Shown here piece after piece: positions 1-6,123 of a DNA stretch of 6,123 nt. Under the pieces are notes generated by a model. That model was not told the origin of the DNA. It saw nothing but the letters and a program-made list of their open reading frames with translations, and did no database searches. Position numbers and translations under genes: made by a program. The stretch is from Synechococcus sp. HW_metabat.21 (GTDB taxonomy: Bacteria; Cyanobacteriota; Cyanobacteriia; PCC-6307; Cyanobiaceae), in contig JAAZUZ010000098.1 in the NCBI GenBank assembly GCA_018623875.1, positions 1 to 6,123 of the forward strand, in the 5' to 3' direction. The number at the start of each line of letters is the position of its first letter. The stretch's first letter is position 1.

Positions 1-186
1 AACGATCTGATCGTCGACAACCGTTGCTTCATCGAGCTGGGCCTCAACCCCACCACCCTCGATGACGGTCTACTGAAGGAAGTGGTGGACATCGCCACCC
101 GCTACGCGGACCGCTGCGACCGCAACCGCATCCTCTGCACCTCGGCCTGGACCAAAACCCAGGAGCAAGCCATTAAGGCGGCCTGA
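1..186 (+). CDS. sqdB: UDP-sulfoquinovose synthase SqdB, C-terminal end (5' truncated by window)
   Basis: Reading frame 1 is open from the first base to a TGA at 184-186 and encodes the last 61 residues of a protein that begins outside the window. The tail contains GLNPTTLDDGLL, then an EVVDIATRYADRCD helix and a closing CTSAWT motif, which matches my recollection of the SqdB C-terminus. SqdB is an NAD-dependent short-chain dehydrogenase/epimerase-type enzyme that converts UDP-glucose and sulfite to UDP-sulfoquinovose, the head-group donor for sulfolipid. The identification is supported by the next gene, sqdX, which uses this product and starts 5 bases after the stop. The catalytic residues lie outside the window and cannot be checked. 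Confidence 0.9.
   Translation, partial: NDLIVDNRCFIELGLNPTTLDDGLLKEVVDIATRYADRCDRNRILCTSAWTKTQEQAIKAA
175..181 (+). promoter_or_regulatory. Weak ribosome-binding site of sqdX
   Basis: AAGGCGG lies 10 bases before the TTG at 192, within the last codons of sqdB. It is only a partial match to the anti-Shine-Dalgarno sequence. It is consistent with translation of sqdX from the sqdB message, possibly by coupling. Confidence 0.4.
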
Positions 187-191
187 TTGCC

Positions 192-1337
192 TTGAAAATC
201 GCCCTCTTCACCGAGACCTTCCTGCCGAAGGTTGATGGCATCGTCACCCGGCTCACCAAAACGGTGCAGCACCTGGTGGCGGCCGGCGATGAGGTGATGA
301 TTTTCTGCCCCGAGGGGGCACCCGAGACCTACATGGGCGCACAGGTGGTGGGCGTGCCGGCCATGCCCCTGCCCTTGTATCCGGAGCTCAAGCTGGCGCT
401 CCCGCGCCCATCGGTCTCCGACGCACTCGAGGCCTTTGCCCCCGATCTGGTTCACGTGGTCAACCCCGCCGTGCTGGGCTTGGGGGGGATCTGGTTGGCT
501 AAGACCAAGGGGTACCCCCTTGTCGCCAGCTATCACACCCACTTGCCCAAGTACTTGGAGCACTACGGCCTCGGGATGCTTGAGCCGGTGCTGTGGGAAC
601 TGCTGAAGATGGCCCACAACCAAGCCCAGCTGAACCTCTGCACCTCCACAGCGATGGTGGCGGAGCTGAGCGAGAAGGGAATCCAGCACACCGATCTCTG
701 GCAGCGGGGAGTCGACACGGACCTGTTCCGCCCGGAGCTCCGCAGCCGGGACATGCGCGAGCGACTACTGGCGGGTCAGAGCGACACCGGCAAATTGCTG
801 CTTTACATCGGTCGCCTCTCCGCGGAAAAACAGATCGAGCGGATCCGCCCTGTGCTGGATGCCATGCCCGATGCCCGCTTGGCTCTGGTCGGGGATGGCC
901 CCTACCGCCAACAACTCGAGACCCTGTTCGCCGGCAGTGCGACCAACTTCGTGGGTTACCTGGCCGGCGAAGAGCTCGCCAGTGCCTATGCCAGCGCCGA
1001 TGCGTTCCTCTTCCCCAGCAGCACCGAGACCCTGGGCTTGGTCCTGCTCGAGGCCATGGCGGCAGGCTGCCCGGTGGTGGGCGCCAACCGGGGCGGTATC
1101 CCCGACATTGTCAGCGATGGGGTCAACGGCTGTCTCTATGAACCCGATGGAGCCGATGGCGGTGCCGGAAGCCTGACTGCGGCAACCCAACGGCTACTCG
1201 GCGATCCCGGAGAGCGTGAGCAGCTGCGCCGGAATGCCCGAGAGGAAGCCGAGCGTTGGGGCTGGGCGGGAGCGACCGAGCAACTGCGCGGCTTCTACCG
1301 GCAAGTGCTGCAAGCCCCAGCCCCGAGCCTGGCCTAG
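192..1337 (+). CDS. sqdX: SQDG synthase SqdX (glycosyltransferase family 4)
   Basis: This 381-residue protein transfers sulfoquinovose from UDP-sulfoquinovose to diacylglycerol, making SQDG, an anionic lipid of thylakoid membranes. The N-terminus (residues 1-21, KIALFTETFLPKVDGIVTRL) is the first beta-strand and nucleotide-loop region of a GT-B fold. YHTHLPKY lies at 114-121 and IGRLSAEK, opening the second Rossmann domain, at 206-213. VGDGP is at 233-237. The EX7E motif of GT4 enzymes is Glu279 and Glu287 within FPSSTETLGLVLLEAMAAG. Length appears normal for cyanobacterial SqdX. There is no signal peptide or membrane span, so peripheral membrane association is inferred. The start is TTG: an in-frame TAA at 174-176 limits extension and no ATG or GTG lies between. 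It is probably co-transcribed with sqdB, whose stop is 5 bases upstream. Its stop overlaps the mrdA stop on the other strand. Confidence 0.94.
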   Translation: MKIALFTETFLPKVDGIVTRLTKTVQHLVAAGDEVMIFCPEGAPETYMGAQVVGVPAMPLPLYPELKLALPRPSVSDALEAFAPDLVHVVNPAVLGLGGIWLAKTKGYPLVASYHTHLPKYLEHYGLGMLEPVLWELLKMAHNQAQLNLCTSTAMVAELSEKGIQHTDLWQRGVDTDLFRPELRSRDMRERLLAGQSDTGKLLLYIGRLSAEKQIERIRPVLDAMPDARLALVGDGPYRQQLETLFAGSATNFVGYLAGEELASAYASADAFLFPSSTETLGLVLLEAMAAGCPVVGANRGGIPDIVSDGVNGCLYEPDGADGGAGSLTAATQRLLGDPGEREQLRRNAREEAERWGWAGATEQLRGFYRQVLQAPAPSLA

Positions 1338-1375
1338 CGGTTGCGTTGCTGCGCCCAGACCTGCAGCACCTGACG
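1299..1375. repeat. Imperfect inverted repeat around the sqdX/mrdA convergent junction
   Basis: The arms at 1299-1313 and 1361-1375 match at 12 of 15 positions when one is reverse-complemented, including an uninterrupted GTGCTGCA/TGCAGCAC of 8 bases. Each arm encodes RQVLQ, near the C-terminus of SqdX and of PBP2 respectively. The centre is close to the shared CTAG stop. A transcript from either strand could fold into a long stem here. No T-run follows on either strand, so classical intrinsic termination is not supported. Confidence 0.5.
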
Positions 1376-3127
1376 GGCCATGGGCAGCGCGTGCACTGAA
1401 CCGCCGCCCGGAGTGTTCTGGGCAAAGGCAACCACGACAATCTCCCCATTCGGATAGGGGGCAAAGCAGGCAAACCAGGCGTGGTCAGGTCCTCCCGTGC
1501 TGTCCTCGGCCGTGCCGGTTTTGCCGGCGACGGGGGGCAACTCCGCCGCTTGGTTCATGGCATAGCCGGTACCCTCCTGAACCACCTTGCGCAAACCAAG
1601 GTTGATTGTGGCCAGCGTGGAAGGCTTGATGTCCACCTTGGTGCGCCGCGGAGGCGCCGTCCAGTCCAGGCCTCGATCAACCAGATGCGGGGTGATCAGA
1701 TAGCCGCCATTGGCAAAGACGGCATAGGCCCGCGCCAGTTGCAGGGGGGTGACCTGAACCACGGACTGACCGATGGACATGCTCGCCATGTCCTCGGGAA
1801 TCCAGGGGGTGGTGCCGGGCTTGCCCCAGGTCCGCCCCTTGGCGGCCCACTGCTCGTTGCCCACCAGGCCGGTGCTTTCCTCGTAGCCAATCTCGATGCC
1901 GGTGGGCTTCGTGAAGCCCAACTTCACGGCGGCGTCATAGAGCGGCATCGAGCCCACCCCAACGCCGATTTGGTAGAAGAAGGTGTTGCTCGAGAAGCGC
2001 AGGGCGTCCTCGTAGCCAATCAAGCCAAACCCGGCGCCGTTGTGGTCCGGGAAGCAGTGCCCGCCATAGGTGATGCAGGCGCGGGTCATCAACTTGGTGC
2101 TCGGCGGAAACTTGCCCGAGGCCATCCCGGCGAAAGCGGTCACCGGCTTCCACGTACTGCCTGGGTCGTAGGCATTCATGGCCCGGCTGAAGAGCGGTTT
2201 CGAGGGCGAGGCAAATAAGGCGTCGTACTCCCGCTGGGTGGTGACGGTCTTCGAGAAGAAGTTGGGATCGAACGTGGGGCGACTGGCGAGGGCCAAGATC
2301 GCGCCCGTTCTGGGATTGAGGGCGACGATGGCGCCCCCCGGCTTGCCCTTAAGGGCGGCCTCAGCCGCGCGCTGCAGCGGCAAATCCAAGGTGACCACCA
2401 GATCTTTGCCGGCCTTGGACGGTCGATCACCGAGGACGCGCTGAATCTCACCCATGGCGTTGACCTCGACCATCTGGCCGCCCCAGGTGCCGCGCAGGTG
2501 TTTCTCGTAGGCGGCCTCCACACCGATCCGGCCGATGCGGTCGCGAATCTTGTAGCCCCGCTTCGCCAGGACCTTGTATTCCTCCTCGGTGATCGGCTGG
2601 GTGTAGCCCAAGGTGTGGGCTCCGAGCGAGCCATGGGGATAGCTGCGCACCACGTCCAGATCCACCTGGGCGCCCCTCAGGTCGCTGGCCTGCTCGCGGA
2701 AGCGCAGCACCTGCTCTGGCGTTAGTTCACTCGCGAGCTCAATCCGGTATTCCTGCTTGCCCGGCCCTCGACGCTTGCGCTGCTCCAGTTGTTTCTGGGG
2801 GATGTTCAACAGGCCGCTGAGCCGATCCCGCAGCGCAGGCCAGGACCCCTTCGGAAGATCCTTGGGCTGCAGATAGAGGCTGTAGATCAGACGACTAGAG
2901 ACCAGGACCTGGCCATGGCGATCCAGGATCCGCCCGCGCACGGGATTCCGGGCCAGCAAGCGGATGCGGTTTTCGTCGGCCCGCTCTCGGTTTTCACTGC
3001 CGTGCAGAAGCTGCAACCAACCAAGGCGCAGCACCATGGCCGACGCGAAGAAGAGCACCAACCCCAAGAGGATCGCCGGCTGCCGCTGGAGACCGGCACT
3101 GCGATGGGGATTGGAGGCAATGGCCAA
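1334..3127 (-). CDS. mrdA: Penicillin-binding protein 2, peptidoglycan D,D-transpeptidase
   Basis: This 597-residue class B penicillin-binding protein crosslinks peptidoglycan on the outer face of the plasma membrane, in elongation complexes with RodA. A single signal-anchor helix spans about residues 17-41. The dimerisation/pedestal domain follows (about 60-230), with GRILDRHG at 65-72 and GRIGVEAAYEKHLRG at 199-213, which favour PBP2 over FtsI. The transpeptidase domain runs about 263-592. It carries the nucleophile motif STWK (Ser324, Lys327), SSN at 379-381, and KTG at 536-538, so the active site is intact. Cys351 and Cys358 lie between the first two motifs and could form a disulfide. The start is TTG, supported by a well-spaced AAGGGAG ribosome-binding site. 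It begins 4 bases after the preceding hypothetical gene and is probably the last gene of that operon. Its TAG stop shares bases with the sqdX stop. Confidence 0.94.
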   Translation of the reverse strand: MAIASNPHRSAGLQRQPAILLGLVLFFASAMVLRLGWLQLLHGSENRERADENRIRLLARNPVRGRILDRHGQVLVSSRLIYSLYLQPKDLPKGSWPALRDRLSGLLNIPQKQLEQRKRRGPGKQEYRIELASELTPEQVLRFREQASDLRGAQVDLDVVRSYPHGSLGAHTLGYTQPITEEEYKVLAKRGYKIRDRIGRIGVEAAYEKHLRGTWGGQMVEVNAMGEIQRVLGDRPSKAGKDLVVTLDLPLQRAAEAALKGKPGGAIVALNPRTGAILALASRPTFDPNFFSKTVTTQREYDALFASPSKPLFSRAMNAYDPGSTWKPVTAFAGMASGKFPPSTKLMTRACITYGGHCFPDHNGAGFGLIGYEDALRFSSNTFFYQIGVGVGSMPLYDAAVKLGFTKPTGIEIGYEESTGLVGNEQWAAKGRTWGKPGTTPWIPEDMASMSIGQSVVQVTPLQLARAYAVFANGGYLITPHLVDRGLDWTAPPRRTKVDIKPSTLATINLGLRKVVQEGTGYAMNQAAELPPVAGKTGTAEDSTGGPDHAWFACFAPYPNGEIVVVAFAQNTPGGGSVHALPMARQVLQVWAQQRNR

Positions 3128-3131
3128 GGGT

Positions 3132-3491
3132 TCAGCTCCCTTGCGTGAGCCGTTGCTCGAGCAACGTCAACCGCTCAGAGATCCGGGCCAAGACCAGCTG
3201 CAACTCCTCTTCCCCGGCATCGAGGGCCGGTTCAACAGGCACATCGCTCACCTGCACTTTCATGACCGGGTTGCCCAAGCCAGGCTGAATCTGGTCGAGC
3301 CGCTCACGGACCTGGCGGGCGGCATCCGCCCCTTCCTCCCGAAGCGCACTCAGGCCATCTGGACCTTTCGAGAATGCATCCGCCACATCGCGGGCACCGC
3401 CCCGTTTCGCCCGCTCCACAACCGCCATCCCCACGGGAAGGACGTCCTGCATCAGGGTCAAACGCAGGCTGTCGAGGGGGTCGGAGCCCAT
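3132..3491 (-). CDS. Conserved-looking hypothetical protein, 119 residues, soluble, C-terminal helix
   Basis: I do not recognise a characterised family. It resembles small hypothetical proteins I associate with picocyanobacteria, but I cannot verify that here. The product is soluble, with no signal peptide or membrane span. Residues 5-30 (PLDSLRLTLMQDVLPVGMAVVERAKR) are probably helical. Residues 45-70 are charged. GLGNPVMKVQVSDVPVE (71-87) may be a short strand or linker. Residues 94-115 (EEELQLVLARISERLTLLEQRL) form a leucine-rich amphipathic helix, possibly a short coiled coil. I chose the ATG at 3491; a TTG at 3503 would add four residues (MPRF). Neither start has a clear Shine-Dalgarno sequence. 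The stop is 4 bases before mrdA, so translational coupling is likely. The 54 bases upstream, to the previous gene, show no promoter I can recognise. Confidence 0.8.
   Translation of the reverse strand: MGSDPLDSLRLTLMQDVLPVGMAVVERAKRGGARDVADAFSKGPDGLSALREEGADAARQVRERLDQIQPGLGNPVMKVQVSDVPVEPALDAGEEELQLVLARISERLTLLEQRLTQGS
3136..3142 (-). promoter_or_regulatory. Ribosome-binding site of mrdA (decides TTG start)
   Basis: On the minus strand AAGGGAG is followed by 8 bases and then the TTG at 3127. This is a near-ideal Shine-Dalgarno sequence and spacing, and there is no in-frame ATG near it, so it fixes the start. It lies inside the last codons of the preceding small gene. Confidence 0.75.
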
Positions 3492-3545
3492 GAAGCGAGG
3501 CAATGAGTGCGCTCAGTCTGGCGCCTGATCAGCGATCTGGCTGAC

Positions 3546-4157
3546 CTAGAGCGCGCTGCGCGAGATGGCGGGCTGAACAATCTGCTGACGGCAGAACTGC
3601 TGAGACCCCAGCCACCAACCCGCACCCACCGCGATCACCATCAGGGCTGAAAGGGGCAGTAGGGCCTGGCGAGTGACCGGCAGCACCATCCACTCGCTCC
3701 AGTCACGCACCAAGCGCTCGCGATCGAAGCGGCGACGCTCGCTGGCCTCCTGCTGAAAGCGACGCTTCAGGGACTTAGAGACCCAGCGCTCAAAGGCCTT
3801 TTTCTTGGTGACGGCCATCTTGCGCTCGACCTCCAGCAGCTGGCCGGGGGTGAGCTCAGGATTAAAGGTGCTGATGAGCTCCAGGCTCTTCAGGAACATC
3901 TCAACGGCACCGTCCTTGACGGCACGGTCGTTCTCGCTGAGGAGTTCCCAGTCCAACTCGGGGTAAAAGCGCACCCGGTTGGTCGTGATCTGGTCTTCCG
4001 CCAGTTGGCCAGGCTCCCGCAGCCAACGGTCGGTATTGGCGTCAAAACGACGCCAATAGAGAAAAGGGTTGAGGTACACAACCTTCCCTGCCAGCTGAAT
4101 GCTGTCCTGCTGAAGGCGGCGCTGCAGCTGGATGTCCTGCGGAGGGGCGGCGGTCAA
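3546..4157 (-). CDS. Hypothetical protein with one C-terminal membrane segment, 203 residues
   Basis: No characterised family is recognised; it looks like a conserved cyanobacterial hypothetical. Residues 1-60 are hydrophilic with a tryptophan- and tyrosine-rich patch (VVYLNPFLYWRRFDANTDRWL, about 26-46). A further acidic/aromatic block contains FYPELDWELLSENDRAVKDGA (about 64-84). Residues 110-165 are strongly basic and helical (KRRFQQEASERRRFDRERLVRDW). A single hydrophobic helix at about 164-184 ends in GWWLG, followed by a tail of about 19 residues. By the positive-inside rule most of the protein should be cytoplasmic, anchored by its C-terminus. The only usable start is TTG at 4157: the frame is open back to the guaA stop but holds no ATG, GTG or CTG. 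An AGGAG lies only 2 bases upstream of it. It sits between guaA and a small gene joined to mrdA, which suggests, without proving, an envelope role. Confidence 0.85.
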   Translation of the reverse strand: MTAAPPQDIQLQRRLQQDSIQLAGKVVYLNPFLYWRRFDANTDRWLREPGQLAEDQITTNRVRFYPELDWELLSENDRAVKDGAVEMFLKSLELISTFNPELTPGQLLEVERKMAVTKKKAFERWVSKSLKRRFQQEASERRRFDRERLVRDWSEWMVLPVTRQALLPLSALMVIAVGAGWWLGSQQFCRQQIVQPAISRSAL

Positions 4158-4159
4158 GG

Positions 4160-4164
4160 CTCCT
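4160..4164 (-). promoter_or_regulatory. AGGAG motif unusually close to the TTG start of the 203-residue protein
   Basis: AGGAG on the minus strand is separated from the TTG at 4157 by only 2 bases, closer than ribosomes normally accept. It may be fortuitous. No other start codon is available at a better distance in this frame. Confidence 0.35.
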
Positions 4165-4165
4165 G

Positions 4166-4201
4166 GGCCGGGGGTCCCGAGGGTAACGGAGTCACCCGGC
4201 C
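4166..4201. repeat. Inverted repeat in the gap after guaA
   Basis: GGCCGGG at 4166-4172 and CCCGGCC at 4195-4201 are perfect 7-base inverted arms around a 22-base loop. They lie in the 69-base gap between guaA and the next gene. No T-run follows on the minus strand, so this could be an RNA processing or pausing element, or chance in GC-rich DNA. Confidence 0.35.
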
Positions 4202-4226
4202 GAAGCCATGGTTCAGGGCGCGGGAA

Positions 4227-5822
4227 TTACTCCCACTCGATCGTGCCGGGGGGCTTGCTGGTGATGTCGAGCACGACACGGTTGACCCCTTTGACCTCGT
4301 TGACGATCCGGTTGGAGATCTTCTCCAGCAGGTCGTAGGGGAGTCGGGACCAATCGGCCGTCATGCCGTCTTCCGAGGAGACGCAGCGCAGAACAACGGG
4401 GAAGGCATAGGTGCGCTTGTCACCCATAACGCCAACACTGCGGACCGGCAGCAGCACCGCGAAGGCCTGCCAGATCTCGTGATACAGCCCCGCGGCCTTG
4501 ATTTCCTCGCGGACCACCAGATCGGCATCCCGAAGAATGTCGAGCTTGTCATTGGTCACCTCACCCAGGATGCGGATCGCCAGACCCGGACCAGGGAAGG
4601 GATGGCGGCCGACGATCTCCTCGGGCAGTCCCAGGGTGCGACCCACTTTGCGGACCTCGTCCTTAAAGAGACGCCGCAGGGGCTCCACCAACTTGAACTG
4701 GAGGTCCTTGGGCAAGCCGCCAACGTTGTGGTGGCTCTTGATCTTCACCGCCACCCGTTCACCCGTCTTCGGATCGACGTTGGTGCCAGCGCTCTCGATC
4801 ACATCTGGATAGAGCGTGCCCTGGGCTAGGTAGTCAAAGGGACCAAGGCGCTTGCTCTCTTCTTCGAAGACCCGAATGAATTCGGTGCCAATCAGCTTGC
4901 GCTTCTCCTCGGGGTCGGTGACACCCGCGAGTTTGTTGATGAAGCGCTCCCGGGCATTGATGTATTCGACCCGAATGTGGAACTTCTTGTCGAAGAAGTC
5001 CATCAGGAACTCGGGCTCGCCCTTCCGCATGAACCCCTGGTCGATGAACATGCAGGTCAACTGATCACCGATCGCCTTGTGCAGCAGGAAGGCGAGGGTG
5101 GAGGAGTCGACACCACCGGAAAGGGCGAGCAGGACACGCTTATCCCCGACCTGACGGCGCACATCGGCAACCGCCTCGTCGATAAAGGCCGCCGTGGTCC
5201 AATCCGGCAGGCAACCCGAGACGTGATAGACGAAGTTGCGGATCAGGGCCATTCCGCACTCGGAATGCACCACCTCTGGGTGGAACTGAACGCCATAGAG
5301 ACGGCGCTGGTGATCAGCAACTGCCGCTTCAGGCGTGTTGTCGGTGTGGGCCAAGCGAACAAAGCCGTCGGGCAGTCGCTCGACGGAATCGCCGTGGCTC
5401 ATCCACATCGTCGAACCCTCGTCGACGTTCGTGAGCAGGTCGGTGGGGTCGTCGACAAACAGAGGCGCCTTGCCGTATTCGGCGCGGCCAGCGGCCACCA
5501 CAGAGCCACCCAGCTGTTGAACCATCAGCTGCATGCCGTAGCAGACACCCAGCACCGGAATACCCAGATCCCAAATCCCGGGATCGCACTTCGGGGCGTG
5601 GTCGGCGTACACCGAGCTGGGACCACCACTGAGGATGATCCCCTTGGGATTCAGCGCCTTTAATTCAGCCGCGCTGGTGGAGTAGCCCATCACCAGGGAA
5701 TACACCTCGGTTTCCCTGACCCGACGGGCAATCAGCTCGGAATATTGAGAACCAAAATCAAGGATCACAATCGCCGGATGGCGATTGGTTTCACCGATCG
5801 AGGTTGGAGTCACGTCTGACAT
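4227..5822 (-). CDS. guaA: GMP synthase (glutamine-hydrolysing)
   Basis: This 531-residue cytoplasmic enzyme converts XMP to GMP using ATP and glutamine, the last step of guanine nucleotide synthesis. The class I glutamine amidotransferase domain occupies about 17-205. Its triad is visible: Cys94 in GVCYGMQL, and His181 and Glu183 in GVQFHPEVVH. The ATP pyrophosphatase domain follows, with the P-loop LSGGVDSS at 234-241. The dimerisation domain runs from about 405 to the end, with RHPFPGPGLAIR at 406-417, GDKRTYAFPVVLR at 467-479 and the typical PPGTIEWE terminus. Length is normal for the family. The ATG at 5822 is chosen because the amidotransferase strand AIVILDFGSQYSELIARR begins 16 residues in. 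There is no clear Shine-Dalgarno sequence, and a small hairpin sits just upstream. It lies 46 bases after the probable cbiD and reads in the same direction. Confidence 0.98.
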   Translation of the reverse strand: MSDVTPTSIGETNRHPAIVILDFGSQYSELIARRVRETEVYSLVMGYSTSAAELKALNPKGIILSGGPSSVYADHAPKCDPGIWDLGIPVLGVCYGMQLMVQQLGGSVVAAGRAEYGKAPLFVDDPTDLLTNVDEGSTMWMSHGDSVERLPDGFVRLAHTDNTPEAAVADHQRRLYGVQFHPEVVHSECGMALIRNFVYHVSGCLPDWTTAAFIDEAVADVRRQVGDKRVLLALSGGVDSSTLAFLLHKAIGDQLTCMFIDQGFMRKGEPEFLMDFFDKKFHIRVEYINARERFINKLAGVTDPEEKRKLIGTEFIRVFEEESKRLGPFDYLAQGTLYPDVIESAGTNVDPKTGERVAVKIKSHHNVGGLPKDLQFKLVEPLRRLFKDEVRKVGRTLGLPEEIVGRHPFPGPGLAIRILGEVTNDKLDILRDADLVVREEIKAAGLYHEIWQAFAVLLPVRSVGVMGDKRTYAFPVVLRCVSSEDGMTADWSRLPYDLLEKISNRIVNEVKGVNRVVLDITSKPPGTIEWE

Positions 5823-5827
5823 GGAGC

Positions 5828-5844
5828 GGCCAGCAGCTGTGGCC
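5828..5844 (-). promoter_or_regulatory. Small hairpin immediately upstream of the guaA start
   Basis: GGCCA at 5828-5832 and TGGCC at 5840-5844 are perfect inverted arms around a 7-base loop that itself contains CAGCTG. The structure ends 5 bases before the guaA ATG, where a Shine-Dalgarno sequence would normally sit; none is visible. The rest of the 46-base gap shows no clear promoter box. Confidence 0.35.
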
Positions 5845-5868
5845 CAGGCATTCAGATCACCCTAGATC

Positions 5869-6123
5869 TCAGGCCCGAAAGCCCTCCAAAAGCTCTGCCC
5901 CGACCGGGCCTCGGGCGCAGATGCTCCGGCTGCGATCAAACAGCACCGCGCCTAGCTGCAGCGCAGGATCGTGATGATGCTTAGCCAGGTATGCGCGGGA
6001 GCGCTGCTCAATGACGTCCGCCAAGCGCCGCTGCAGACCAGCCGCCAGGCCGGCGTCATCCGCCGCCAGGGCCGACAAGGCCTGATCCACGCTTGCGGCC
6101 TCCAATAGCAATCGGATCTGCTT
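5869..6123 (-). CDS. cbiD: Probable cobalt-precorrin-5B C1-methyltransferase CbiD, C-terminal end (5' truncated)
   Basis: The minus-strand frame is open from the window edge to a TGA at 5869-5871 and gives the last 84 residues. A TTG at 6111 is only an internal leucine codon; the frame continues upstream as KQIR. The fragment has a helical alanine- and leucine-rich part (LLLEAASVDQALSALAADDAGLAAGLQRRLADVIEQRSRAYLAKH). A strand-like QLGAVLFDRSRSICARGPVG follows. This helix, then GAVLFDR, then a glycine-rich end fits the C-terminus of cyanobacterial CbiD as I remember it, and a cbiD-guaA neighbourhood is familiar from picocyanobacteria. CbiD uses S-adenosylmethionine to methylate C-1 of cobalt-precorrin-5B in the anaerobic cobalamin pathway. 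The SAM-binding and catalytic parts lie outside the window, so the call rests on the tail and on context. Confidence 0.72.
   Translation of the reverse strand, partial: KQIRLLLEAASVDQALSALAADDAGLAAGLQRRLADVIEQRSRAYLAKHHHDPALQLGAVLFDRSRSICARGPVGAELLEGFRA

Noticed and set aside
102..1190. Minus-strand open frames opposite sqdB/sqdX, and the alternate plus-strand frame at 593-1141
   Set aside because: They overlap the conserved SqdX reading frame and have histidine-, proline- or arginine-rich shadow composition.
1481..2218. Plus-strand open frame of 245 codons opposite mrdA
   Set aside because: It is antisense to an intact PBP2 with all catalytic motifs. The translation is low in recognisable structure, as expected of a shadow frame in GC-rich DNA.
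2964..3506. Plus-strand open frame of 180 codons spanning the start of mrdA and the small hypothetical gene
   Set aside because: It crosses two minus-strand genes and has the arginine/proline-rich look of a shadow. The minus-strand reading is supported by the PBP2 signal anchor and a good ribosome-binding site.
4158..4226. Intrinsic terminator after guaA
   Set aside because: A GC-rich inverted repeat exists, but its loop is long and no T-run follows on the minus strand.
4005..5663. Long plus-strand open frames (4005-4829 and 4977-5663) opposite guaA
   Set aside because: They mirror guaA codons, match no family I know, and guaA is complete on the other strand.
1..6123. Mobile element, CRISPR array, tRNA, phage or toxin-antitoxin system
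   Set aside because: No direct-repeat array, transposase or integrase motif, or tRNA-like cloverleaf was seen. Composition looks even and genes are packed housekeeping functions.

Overview
The window is a compact, GC-rich bacterial chromosome segment. It most likely comes from a picocyanobacterium of the Synechococcus/Cyanobium type. Three things point that way: the adjacent sulfolipid genes sqdB and sqdX, the combination of cobalamin, GMP and peptidoglycan genes with them, and two small proteins that resemble conserved cyanobacterial hypotheticals. The genus is an inference from gene content and composition, since no rRNA or other marker is present.

Layout. On the plus strand, bases 1-186 are the 3' end of sqdB (UDP-sulfoquinovose synthase). 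After 5 bases comes sqdX (192-1337, sulfoquinovosyl transferase), and the pair makes the lipid SQDG. All the rest reads on the minus strand, in transcription order: the 3' end of a probable cbiD (cobalamin ring methylation, 6123-5869), guaA (GMP synthase, 5822-4227), a 203-residue protein with one C-terminal membrane segment (4157-3546), a 119-residue soluble protein with a C-terminal helix (3491-3132), and mrdA encoding penicillin-binding protein 2 (3127-1334). The gaps on this strand are 46, 69, 54 and 4 bases, so an operon is likely, at least from guaA to mrdA. No gene-free stretch approaches 300 bases.

The two blocks converge. The sqdX and mrdA stop codons share the palindrome CTAG, leaving no intergenic space. 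An imperfect inverted repeat, formed by RQVLQ codons in both genes, flanks this junction.

The enzymes are intact, with their catalytic motifs visible. There is no sign of mobile elements, CRISPR, phage, RNA genes or foreign DNA. I see no new defence or biosynthetic system. The points worth a second look are the two uncharacterised proteins between guaA and mrdA, the frequent TTG starts, the stop-codon overlap, and a hairpin where the guaA ribosome-binding site should be.
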